DNA of 64,000 nt. Source: Davidsoniella eucalypti. Lineage: Eukaryota; Ascomycota; Sordariomycetes; Microascales; Ceratocystidaceae. The notes under the pieces were generated by a model. That model had not been told where the DNA came from, made no database searches, and saw nothing but the letters and a program-made list of their open reading frames with translations. Positions 32,231-43,156 of the stretch are shown here, piece by piece. Each line of letters starts with the position of its first letter. Position 1 is the first letter of the stretch. The stretch covers positions 1-64,000 of the forward strand of contig RMBW01000083.1 in the NCBI GenBank assembly GCA_004009845.1, written 5' to 3'. A program made the translations under genes and the position numbers.

Positions 32231-33545
32231 TCTCGTTCGGCGGCTGCCCGTAGTATGGCTTAACCACCGTAATGCGAAAATTCGTGGGACCATTGGGCAA
32301 CTGTACGGTGCATGCGTGGTCATCCATGGCGCTGAGTCGGTAAGGACCCTTCCATCCTCCTTTTTCTCGATGTACAAGTACCCATGATTGCAATGGTAGG
32401 TTGCTGATGGCCGATGTGTTGGGCCCGTTGTGTGCCCCCAGCGCATCGCGTACTTGTCGTTTCGCATGGAGGGCCTGTACTTCCCGCATGGCCTTCCGTA
32501 TCGCCTCCGTTCTTGCGATCATGTCCGTATTCGCGGTTGAATCCTTGCTCATGCAGGGGTATGCTCCGAATACCAGCAGTGTCGGGACGATACCGTCTGG
32601 GCCTGCCGAATCATTGACTGCTTTGACGGCCATCTGTTGTATCAGCTCCTTCTGTATGGTTGGTAACTTGGCCGCGATGATCTGGAATGCCCGGCGTAGA
32701 GGTGCGTGGTACCGTTCCACTTTGCCAATGCTGTTGTGTGCCTCTACCGGGACCTCCTTGACGGTGATGTCCATCGTTCCTGCGTATTGTCGGAATTCTT
32801 CGGACGCAAAGTTCCTGCCAGCACCCGTGACGACGATGTCTGGGGGGCCCTGATAGACATCGATCCAGCAGTATCGCAGCTCTTCCCATGTGGTTTTCGC
32901 GTGCATGCTCGTGAGGAAGCGTGCTGCTTGGAATGCTGTTGCCTCGTCAACCACATGTAATACCGCTGCGCCATCGATGTACATTACATCCACGATTACT
33001 GAGTAATTGAACTCGTAATCGTCCTTTAGCGTAAACTTGAATCGTCCGGGCGACTTGCTGTGGATTTGGCATTGATGGCAGTACTTGGTCAACTTATGGA
33101 TGGCTTGCTCCTCCACATCCTCGGCTGCCCGCTGCAAGATTCTCAGCAGGCGTCGTACGGATGGGTGGCCAAACCGACGGTGTAGCTGGCGGAGTTCGCT
33201 GTCCGTCAGGTGTGTCCACGTAATGGTGTCTGTCAGGTTGACACCATCTGCATCTAGCAATAGAAATGGGTGGCCCCACTTGCGTACGACCGGTACACTA
33301 AGGTCGCCCTGATACAGCATGTTGGTGAGATTGTCGAGCTGTATCCCCAGCCTGTCCATATCTTGTATACACAATAGGAATGGCGTACACGCGGGTACCA
33401 CATGGAATGTGATGTTCCCGAATGGTGTGTGTACGACGATGGTGCCGATAGAAGAATCTTCCCCTTTTCCGAACTTGATGGTGTGTTGACCAGCTGTGGT
33501 CGAGTCGATCTTAGTCCCTGGGGATATCTTCTGTAACGCTTGTAC
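32231..33545 (-). pseudogene. copia integrase region
   Basis: The frame opens with the rest of the protease domain (TIVVHTPFGNITFHVVP), then LHRRFGHPSVRRLL with KYCHQCQ, the HHCC zinc-binding module. The catalytic core has VIVDVMYID (first Asp) and EAHNSIGKVERYH (Glu). The block normally holding the second Asp reads VVTGAGRNFAS, with Gly where an Asp is expected, so catalysis is probably lost. A C-terminal segment rich in basic residues follows. Frame is broken upstream near 33545 and downstream at the 16-bp duplication. Confidence 0.87.
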
Positions 33546-35615
33546 TTGGCATTCCTGCCGTTGATACACCGGATGCGCCCGTGTCGACGAGAATACCCTC
33601 GAACTTCCCATCCGAGTATCTCACATTGGTAGTGAAGATCGAAGTCTCCTCGTATTCGTCGCACTTAGTAATTCCATGACGGATCGAGTTATTTACTAGT
33701 ATGGCTAATCCCTGTGGTCCGTTGATGGGTCCCCTTGCGGTGTAGAACATCTCGTCGCTCGTTTCCAGAGCTGAGATTTCTGTAATCAATTGGTCGACTT
33801 CGTCATCATCGTGTTCCATATCTGACATGTCCACCAACCCGTCGATGCCCTCCCATCGGCTTAGGAACCATTGATACTTGGCTGTAGAGTTATTGTTGGG
33901 CGATCGACGTGCCCAATCCGACTGTGATCGCTGCCGCTCCTCGTTTGTGTGTCTCGTAGACCAGCATCCTGGCTTATGACAGACAAAGCATGTTTTCGAT
34001 TGGATAGGGGGGCCGCGGAGTCGACGTTGTTGTTGTCCATCATACTGTCGGCGTTGTTGATTGTCGTTTCTTCCGTATTTCCGATCGACCCAGAGTTGCT
34101 CGGGATCCGTCTGTCCCCAGGTTGTAAGCTGTTGACCTCCTGCTCGGCTCGCGGTTCCGATGGCCGATCTTAACTGTGCACATACTGCCTCGTACGTGGG
34201 GCCTGGTTGATATAGGGCCAGGTTACATTCCGGTACGCCCCGGCATGCTGCCAACACTTGGTTCCGTATGGCAGTATCCGTCTGATACTCCGTACCTAAT
34301 GCCTTCTGAATATTCTTCAGTTTATCGAATAGTTTCTGCAGACATTCTATGCGGCTGGAGGTGGGGTTCTCGGATACCGTACGGTTGTATGTCGTCTCCC
34401 GCCATTCCGACAGATAAAACTGGCAGGTTTCGTCGGTTTCGAAGTGACCTTTGATCATCGTAGCCATGGTGTTGAAATCGAGGCGCTTGCCTGCGATATC
34501 CTGGTAGTAGTATTCGATAGCTCGCCCTTTCAGCATGATAGAGACCCCATGGTGGTATTGGTCCATGAACAGTCCAACCTTCGCACATACGTCGCGGAAA
34601 ATATTCAATTTCGTGTCAAACACGTCGTACATCTCTCCACCATAACGCATGTTGTCGTTGTAGACCTTCATCATGTTCGTGATTGGACCGGTTGGGATTT
34701 CGGTCGTGGTGGGTGCGGGCGTTGGCGCTGGGGTTGTCTTATGCCCTCGTGCCGGCTCCAACGGTGGGCTCATTGACTGAAAAATGGTGGGGCTGTGGCG
34801 GCTGGTTGGTTGCGGGACAGGTGCCTCTGGTTCTGTCCTCTGTGTCTGTGTTCGGCTTCTGACGATTATTTGTCGCTGTTTTTCCCCTTCATTATTCCAT
34901 TCCGCCGTCTCGTCTTGTTGGAGGCAATGGATAAAAACTGCTGCATACGACCTCTTGGGGGTTGGTGTTTGTACGTAGACCTTCTGCATTATAAGCTGAT
35001 CGTAAATGGGCTTAAGTGCTGATCGGCTCGCCATCGAAAACAGCTCTTCGGTAAAGCCGTAAAATTCCATCTGGAATTCTTGGAACATAGCTTCCGGGGG
35101 ATAGCTGGTGAATTCACCCTGCCATCGGTCTAGGGTTTGAGCGAGATATGTGTTGACTGTTCGCTCATCATGCTTATCGTCGGTGGGGTCGAAGCTCTTG
35201 TTCCACCGATCCGGGTCGATTATGAATCGGAGGCCGGCTGGAATTGACATTTCGAATGATTGGCCGGCTTTTCGGGATGGGTGTGTTTTTGTTGTTTCGG
35301 TATTGTGGGTTGATGACGGTCTAGTTCCGGTCTAGTTCCGGTATTGCGGGACGACTCGTAGATGTCACTGTCGTCTTCGTTGACCGTTGTGAGTGCGTCG
35401 GGGGAGCGTGCTGCCGCTATTTCCTCCGCTTTTCTTGTACTGGACCGTGTTTGTCTTGTGGCCTGTGCGGGTAACGCAGGAGCAGATGATCCTGCTTGCT
35501 TAGTTCCGCGCGCCAGCTTTTCAGTTGTATGGGGGTGATGTGGTATAAAAAAAATTGCGTGGGCTTCGAATTTAGAAAAACGTGGGTTGAGAATGGGGGT
35601 GCGTGATGGACGCAA
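33545..35615 (-). pseudogene. copia gag and protease start
   Basis: The longest frame begins at ATG 35250, but the stretch back to ATG 35615 (KLARGTKQAGSS and TRSSTRKAEEIAAARSPD) also looks coding. It is separated only by an 11-bp tandem duplication at 35317-35338, which shifts the frame. The body contains a capsid-like helical segment (YDVFDTKLNIFRDVCAKVGL, YYYQDIAGKRLDF) and a zinc knuckle KTCFVCHKPGCWSTRH, a form usual in fungal copia elements. It ends in the protease active site ILVDTGASG. The frame then runs off to a stop at 33511. Confidence 0.88.
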
Positions 35616-35830
35616 ATTCTGGGGCTCTCTACCTTATGGGCCAAAGGCAGAGTCTTCCAAAATCCTTGGATATCGTCACTTCCAACCTCTTTTTCAGAGC
35701 CTGGTCGTTAATATATCCTGTAGCACGTAAGGGAAATTATGCACTTTTTCAGTACACAACCTATTACACCTCTTCTTATAATTGACCTTGCTGTTCGGTG
35801 ATTAACTCGTGTAAGTCAAAAACTGATCAG

Positions 35831-36042
35831 TGTGGGTATACAAGGGTTATCACTTAAGTTACTAATAGCATATGCTGATTCTTAACGTGTGTAGTGATGA
35901 TGATGATTGTGATGATTGTTCTAATTGTGATCTAGTGAGGGTAACGGTGCCTGCGCACCGTTGCCTAAATACCTGATACCCCGCCCGTACGTGGTCATGT
36001 GACCCACATACGGTGGCAATACCGCATTGTGGTATACAGACA
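35831..36042 (-). repeat. copia 5' LTR
   Basis: The 212-bp partner of 30045-30258. It lacks one GTGACC unit in the second palindrome. TSD ATACC follows at 36043-36047. Confidence 0.92.
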
Positions 36043-36047
36043 ATACC

Positions 36048-36699
36048 ACTCTATTGCTGCTCTGTACTTCTGATATCAAATCACTTTACTCTTCTTGATA
36101 CCTTGATCAAAATCTTCCTTTGGGTAGTTCTTGATCTTATTATATTGCCATTTTTTCGTACCATACTGTGCCCCTCTTTGAGCTATAGAAAACTGGCTAT
36201 AGCTTTTTAAGTACATATTTCCAGCCTTCCTCATGCTACTCTTTGCTTGTAAGAAGGAGCATTTGGGATGTTAACTGAAGCTTTACATCATCATTGTGAC
36301 TTAAGCCAGCACAATTGTAGACTAAACTTGCTCAGAATTTAATGTTTGTCTTATTTAATGGCCCAATATGCTTACATGATACCGTTCTTCATAATTAAAA
36401 TATTATAGTTACTTATCTTATTCTCCATTTACGTCAACTATGATTTTACAAGTCTCTTATTTTTCTGCTCATACTGCATCTATTTTGTAATAACCCTATC
36501 GAGTGGTATTCTTTTCGATTTCATTTCTATAATCAACCTACTATATCACATCACAATTAAGCAATCTATATTTCATACTGTCCAAGTATAACCCAATTGA
36601 TTATCTGTCTTAGTTCATAACATACACTAGCCTGTTAATTAACTATGCTGCCCTATTTTAGTGCCCTAATCCTGCCTATCTTTCATGTCACCACTAGTT
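36048..36699. other. AT-rich spacer
   Basis: No gene or bounded element is visible between the copia element and the next LINE fragment. Confidence 0.5.
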
Positions 36700-36851
36700 C
36701 TCCGGGGCTAGGGGACGGCTTCGTCCCACACATACAAAGCTATTGAGTTTGTTGAGTGGAGGACTTTAAATATCTGCCCGGTAGCCAATCCGGCGTCGTA
36801 TGATCTTAGTGACTTAGGTAGACGTTAAATATAATCAGATCAAATCAAATG
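36700..36851 (+). mobile_element. LINE 3' fragment, (AAATC)n tail
   Basis: It contains ACCACTAGTTCTCCGGGGC, GACGGCTTCGTCCC, CCGGCGTCGTATGATC and ends in AATCAGATCAAATCAAAT, matching the 3' region at 2581-3297 and 12311-13052. It is 5'-truncated; no TSD was recognised. Confidence 0.75.
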
Positions 36852-36880
36852 CTCTCTGGATACTCAATATTATAAATTAT

Positions 36881-39800
36881 TCACACAAAACTATGCTTCA
36901 TACTGAAATAAAAAAAACTCATCTTTGTATGCCTCCATGATAATTGCAGCGCAAGCATGTTTGTCCCTTCTGTATCATGAAACTGACGCCGTTCTCCTAG
37001 CCATTTATAAAAGTCTATCTCCTTGACATCAATCTCAAACTCCTTCTTGGCTAAGTCCTGCATTCTGTAGTTTTTGATCGCCATCAAAGCTACCGGTAGT
37101 ACTTTGTCTATATGTCCACAGCTAAAGCCCTTACCTGCTTTCACCTTCGTCTGCTCACACCAGTCAAGTGGGAGTTGGCAGGTGAAACAGCAAGATAATG
37201 GTGCAAATCTGATCTTCTTTCGAGCAGAATCATATTCCACTCCTGTCAAACGTTTCGTACACTCCGAAACTCCCTGGGAAGCATGCCTCAAAGTATCATG
37301 GCTTAGTCCAGTTAATCTTTTGTAGAGCCGAGGACGTGACAGCTGGCGCATTCTTCTCCAACCTCATCTAGCCAACGGAATAACACTTGGGCACTTTCTC
37401 CTTCCTCTTTCCCGAACCGCATCCATCTATCATCCACTTGAGCCATGGCCTGTTGTCGATTCGCTTTATCGTTGCTAAGAATTACCGCAGTAGTCTGGCT
37501 TGTTTCGCTGATGCCAAGATCTACTGCAGTAGTCTGTGGTGTAGCCACTGCTGCTGCCGCTATCGCTGCCGCCGCTTGTACTTGTACCTGGCATATATCA
37601 CACAACTCAGCACCAACAATGTCATTACATGACTCATCTGTAATGCCATCCATGAATCGACCAATGATCTTCCGACGACACTCACTTGTTGAAACAAATG
37701 ACTCCATCTCAGCTCGGTTGGCCTGTTCAATAAAGCTACTATGCTCCTTCTCCCAACTCGGCTTCCCGTTGTACACAATGATCGACTGCACTACATCACC
37801 TGGCCGTCGACCTCCTCGTCCTGTCTGCTGCACAAAATCCACAAGCCCGTATGGCTGCTCCGCATGAATCACTGCTGTGATTCCTTCAACATCAATACCC
37901 GTACCCAAACTTGTCGTGGCTGAGATCCAACGATGTCCGCGACCCTCCACCCACTTTGACAGAGCCTCTTCACGCTTGCTATTCTCCATGAAGCTATGAT
38001 AGAAGTCACAGCCCAGCTGCTTGGCTAGAAACTCGCACTTTGCTCTAGAACGGCAATAAATCACTCCCTTCTGCCGACCAGACATCGATGTCGAAAGCGG
38101 TTTGACGATCTCTATGACTCGTTTCTCGACTGCACTGCCGCCGGGCTTGACCTGATCAACGTTATACCAACAATTAAACTTCGTGGTAGGGGCTCGGATT
38201 ATTATAGCTGCCTCCACCAACATCTGCTTTCGAAACCAATCCTCGAGAACCGTCGGCAGTGTAGCCGTCAGCAATATCAACGGACAGTTATTCAAGCTCT
38301 TCAGTTCACCTAGCTTTCCTCGGTACCCAATATCCATGATGATGGTATGGCATTCGTCAATAAATATCCGTTGAAGCAACCCAGTACATAATAATCCGTC
38401 TGCATAAGCAGAAAACTCTTCCGCGGTGATGCCATCGGCACTCAAAATCACCAACCGGGCTGCGAGCGGTAGACCCTCTCGCCCAACATGCAAAGACGAT
38501 TCGAAACGGATGCAGTCAACTCCCATAGCCACTGCTCGAGTAAATAGATCCTCCATGAGCGCTACAAATGGGACGACTACTATGCTGACTCCACTATGCT
38601 TTGCATAATAGCCGGTAGCATGAACAAGATGCTCTTACCGCCTCTAGTTGGGAGTACACTGATGAGTGACTCGCCATCCTGCAGAGCCAATATCTCCCGC
38701 ATGCTTTCTCGTTGCTCGGCGCTGCGCCATGTCGCATAGCCATGTCGCATCGGGTCCAAGCAAAGTGCGCAAGCCGGTCTGCATCTCTTGGTACACATTG
38801 ACTTTAGCCGTTCTCACCGGCAACTTGCACCGGATCCGCTTTTTGCTGCTTGTGTCGGTCTGGCGTTTGGTCTCACACTCGGCTTCTTGATCTGGTCGCT
38901 TCCGTTTCCCGTTCTGGGACTCGTCTCCTTCGAGAAATTGATGCCACAACCGACTGATCTCTTTGAATGAAGCAATCATCTCTGGCTGTAGCTTGCCGGG
39001 GAATCCAATATGAACTGCTGTTGTTTGTGTTCGTGGCGAAAGACTGGCCGGCTCCAAGCCGGATCATGTTATCAGCAAGCAGCTTAAGATCAATCTTCGG
39101 CTTCATCTTTTGCCATGAGTCTCCCAGTAGTAAAGCTAGTAAGTTCTGTGCCTCAACTACCTGCTCTCTAGCCGCTCTTGTGAAGTCTTGGATCATGATA
39201 CGTTCTCCATTATGAAACAAAGACTCGCCATCCTCAGCCCAACGAACAGACGGCTGTCCGCCCATGCGTGACCGCCAGCCCTTTCCGTATGCCATCCAGC
39301 CGATGATAGTGCTGATGACAGTATGTGAGCCAGTGCACATCCAAGTTGCATGCTGCTCCCGGAATTCCTTCACCGACTCAATATCAACTTCGTCGCTACT
39401 CCGGGGCTTGCTGTCGAATACGGACTCAAGGAAAACCAGTCTTGACCACCACAAGATAGCAGCCAACAGTCCAGTATATAAGTGCGGCTCAGTATAACCA
39501 AGCGGCTGTAATCGAATGCCTAGAGCTGCACAGAAGCACAGAAGCGAGCTCGAGTATATGTGCCCACCAACCAGAGTCATGATCGAAGCTACCATGAACG
39601 AAAAGACAGCTCTGTCAAGCTCCTTGTAGACATTATCATGAAGACGGTCTTCTATAGTTTCGTCTATAGTTTCGTCTTCGTCGTCATGATCTTCGTTCCG
39701 ATGATATCTAACATGATTTCGTTTGATGTTGATGCTCTTCTCAAGCTCCTGTACGACAGTGCACAGCAGATTCCATTGCTCATCCGTGAAATTAACAGCC

Positions 39801-40741
39801 AATTGTTTCATGGCCTCGTCTCGTCCAATGCGGTGTGCTCGCCAGCACAAGCCCAAGTATCGTTGTCCCACAGTTCGGTATTTGGCCATCGACGCTTCTT
39901 TGCCTTTCAATCCAAATGGCATTCCGTTGGGAGCAGTAGTCATGATACTGCCGAGCCATTAAAGTGTTTTGGTTGGCACACTATCTAATCGCCAGCTACA
40001 TCGTTGGATCTCACGATCAAAGCTTTCCCCAAGACGGAGCAGCATATTTCGTTCATGCACAGCCTGTTCGGTTTGTTGGTGGACTTGCTGGGCTTTAGCA
40101 TTCTTGGCTTGAATCCATTCGGCAGCCTCATAAATTTTTATCAAATCATGCGACTCAAAGTGCTTTACCCATTGTAGCCTCTTCACCCACAACGAGTCTC
40201 GGTCCATATCTTCCTTCAGGTCTCCTTTCCGAAGTCGTTCGGCATCCTCAGAAGCTAGCATGGCCTCACAGTCGGCTAACATGAGCTCCATTGGGTTGGT
40301 GCTTGTCTGTTTAGCTAACTCGGTGCCAAAATTGGCTGCACCATCGCTGACAATCCAGTATCGGGCAAAGTTCCGGTCCATCCAAGTCTGTAATAGTACA
40401 ATCTTCGACTTGGGGTCTAGAGATGTATGCCCTACGTCTCTCCAGTGGCGAGTGATATTGTCCTTGCATATTGTGAGATATCGGCACATAGAACAACTGT
40501 ATCCGCGGCGGACAGCAAGTCGTTTGATAGCTGGACTTCCATCGGGGTGGAGAGCATGCACTTTTGGATCCGCTAAATCTTGAGTGCCATAGTAATCGAT
40601 GATATTTTTGATAGTCTCTCCTTTTACTTTGTGCTTGCCACGAAAGTGAGTTTCGATGCTCTTTCCTGGGCGAATTGCTGCCTTACACGGGAGGCAAATA
40701 AGTAGTTGATGTTCTTCGTTAAGCTCAACAAAGTCTTCCAT
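36881..40741 (-). pseudogene. RecQ/telomere-linked-helicase-like gene, inactivated
   Basis: On the minus strand the gene starts at 40741 with two zinc-finger-like modules (CLPCKAAI...HFRGKH and CSMCRYL...HWRDVGH), the N-terminal arrangement of a repetitive fungal family fused to helicases. A long helical middle follows. The RecQ-type core has motif I LPTRGGKSILF (about 38640), VVVPFVALMEDL, the DEAH-like IFIDECHTI, LLTATLP, GVIYCRSRAKCE, ATTSLGTGIDVEG and QQTGRGGRRPGD. A Cys-rich tail (CASCHVLG, CCFTCQLPLDWCEQ) closes it. Lesions: TAA at 39959-39961 in frame where CAA would be read through, an indel near 39040-39065, a 13-bp tandem duplication at 38726-38750, an indel near 38600, and one near 37320. 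About 1,285 codons once coded. Relatives occur near telomeres and as dispersed repeats. Confidence 0.85.
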
Positions 40742-41154
40742 GACTTCTGATGATTCAAAATCAAGTGTAAATAATGCAGTGAAATAACAGTGGATATGGC
40801 TATATCAAGATAAAAAATATTAATGCTTAGTTAAAACTATGTAGTGAGTCAGGATCACAAACTTACAGGTTATTTTCAGGACTAAGAAGTGATTTATTTT
40901 GAGCTTGTTGATGATTGCAATTATTAAGGTACTAAAGTTAGTAAAAGTAAAGTGTAATCCTTGAAATAGAAGAATAAAGTTAAAGTTATAATTGACTTTG
41001 TTGTATGTTATTCAGTAAGCAAATAAAAACAAGACTTTACTCCTGGCCTCTATCGATATGGTTTCTTATTTTGTGGCTGGTAGCGGTGTAGCGAGTAACA
41101 ATCAATGAATAGTAGTTGTGGCAAGAAACAAGTAGTTAAGGTAAGTATGCTTAA
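40742..41154. other. spacer upstream of helicase relic
   Basis: AT-rich, no gene. Confidence 0.4.
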
Positions 41155-41195
41155 TTTTTTTTTTATTAATCATATGGAGCTAGAGCTATGAAGAT
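41155..41195 (-). mobile_element. micro-retroposon copy 5 (diverged)
   Basis: On the minus strand ATCTTCATAGCTCTAGCTCC is followed by ATATGATTAATAAAAAAAAA. It has the same start as the other copies, with a 2-bp deletion. Confidence 0.5.
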
Positions 41196-43156
41196 TTAAT
41201 ACCGAGCTGTCTCAAGTAGTTTCTCTATCTCTGCGTTCCGTGATTCTACTACTTTAATGACGGCCGAAAGCTCCCGCAATAGACATGAAGCTGTTTCTGG
41301 GCTAGCTTGGTACTATACTAGCCTGTATCCTGTATTCCAGAACACACAACAAAGTACTAGTGACTACATACATAAGAAATCAGAAAAATCCTGGAAACTA
41401 TAGGCAAGAGACAGGAATGTTAGTGGAAGATTTAGGCGACGATCTAGTGGGGGCTAGATATGATGGGTTTAGATACATGTATATGTATGAGAAGAGGATG
41501 AAGGAGAGGTACAGCGCTTACTGAGAATTATTTGTTAGTTAATAAAAGTGCATACAGGATAATATGATAGCAAGCATTAATTCTAGATAGGGCAGTAATG
41601 TAGCAGGGATTGTGTAATATACGCCTACATGTAAAAATGTTCACGATGTCTTATTGTGTCATGTTGTGTAGAAGACAGATGTGTTTGATTTACCATATGT
41701 AGTAACCCGAAAGATGAGAAGAGAGGGGCTTTCTTATGTCAGGGTATACTAACAAGTTGAAGCCGCACCTGTTCTTATAGACAAACATAGTCTGACCCTT
41801 CATTTCCTCTATAACTTTGAAGGAGTAGGCGTAGCCAAGTGTCCTCATTTTAGTATGTTTTTTTTTCTTCTTTTTCTTTTTGATATGGAGACTAGAGTGA
41901 AGTTTAATGCTGGAAGTACTAATACATTAATGGGGTAACTAAGCTATGTTGGACTCACTAAACCAACAATTAATATAAATTTTTGGCGGAACAAGGCGAA
42001 TGGCACAGTACAAGAGATGTTTAGAGCTGTTGTAAACAATATCACAGGCAGGGCCACCCAAGTCAGTATTTCTGTGTTTCATCGGGGCTGGAGTATGTAG
42101 TTTGCCATGTTTCTATATAGTCGTATATGTGCCTAGTATGGCTTGTAGTCCTAGACCGAAGTCATCAGAAGCGTAGGAGGGCCAAGGAGGCTACATGTAT
42201 GTTATGCAGTCTACTAGACCAGTCCGCAGGGTATCGGCAGAAAACAGAGCTAGTCCGTATGTTCCAGGATTGGACTAGCACCATGATGACTGAGAAGCTT
42301 CGCTCAGCAAGAGCACGGGAGTGGGTTCGGAAGAAAAACGGAGCTAGTGACCATGGCGCGTGGAATCGTACAGCGCCATGCAACTAGGTGCTTGTCCAAT
42401 CCAATAGGCCGCCAGATGGGCCTCCAAATAGTATGCAGTGTGGGTATCTGAATCAAGGGAAAACATCAAGTCATAACACTTACATTCATTAACTCTAGTT
42501 CGATCTGTCGAGAGAATGAGCGGATCAGTGGTGTCCCACATTGTTGGACGAGCATAGGTAGCGAGTCTAAAGACATTAGCTTGCTAGCTTGAAGTCTCTC
42601 CCCAGTATCGCCATTGATATCTTGGGCTAAACTTAAACTAAACAGCATATATTCGATACGTTTCAACAATTATTGTATATCCATTCTAGGCCCTCCCTTG
42701 AAAACAATGTTCTCCTATCCGCAAGACAATAGAAGCACGTATAAAATCAATGGTAACTGTATACTAAGGCCTTGCCGTGATGTTTACAAGATTTAGAAAT
42801 CCACATGCAAAAAAACACAAGTAGATATTGATTATAAAGCAAGTCCTATAACTATATCTAAAACACAGAGCTTGTTGAAAGATGATTTCCCTTGAATGAT
42901 TCATTAAGACAGTATTCTGAGCAATTTCAAGGGCTGTTTACTATTATTATCCAATCATGATACTCAACTCGAATTCTGAAGTATTGACCAAATATAATAA
43001 ACTACTTTTAGAGGCATTCAACCCTGGTTATCAAATGATTGTTGGATATTAAGCTTAATGACATTACAAGCTGATTCCTAAGAAAAAAGATGGGTTCATG
43101 AAAGATTATAGTAGTATAATGTATTTTGGAAAACAAATTATATGTTATATACTCAA
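41196..43156. other. region without a supported gene
   Basis: Short ORFs occur. On the minus strand 42669-42130 shows possible pieces around a plausible small intron (GTAAGT at about 42482 down to CAG near 42447), but the joined frame soon hits stops and shows no domain. The rest is AT-rich. Confidence 0.4.

Larger units (their letters stand above)
30045..36042 (-). mobile_element. complete copia-type LTR retrotransposon, TSD ATACC
   Basis: A 5,998-bp element is bounded by two LTRs (214 and 212 bp) and a perfect 5-bp TSD, ATACC, at 30040-30044 and 36043-36047. Read on the minus strand the order is 5' LTR, gag with zinc knuckle, aspartic protease, integrase, reverse transcriptase, RNase H, 3' LTR. 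Integrase before RT defines the Ty1/copia order. The coding region is broken by at least four frameshifts: an 11-bp duplication in gag, one just after the protease active site, a 16-bp duplication between integrase and RT, and one inside RT. A 124-bp LINE fragment is nested at 30343-30466. The element is complete in structure but cannot encode its own proteins. Confidence 0.93.

Noticed and set aside
31665..32387. 240-codon plus-strand ORF
   Set aside because: Antisense to the copia reverse transcriptase region; no domain.
33511..33560. Programmed frameshift between copia gag and pol
   Set aside because: The break lies just inside the protease domain after DTGAS, not at a gag-pol border, and no slippery site or structure is evident; a mutation is simpler.
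42130..42669. Possible spliced minus-strand gene with GTAAGT...CAG intron
   Set aside because: The joined frame meets a stop soon after the acceptor and has no recognisable domain.
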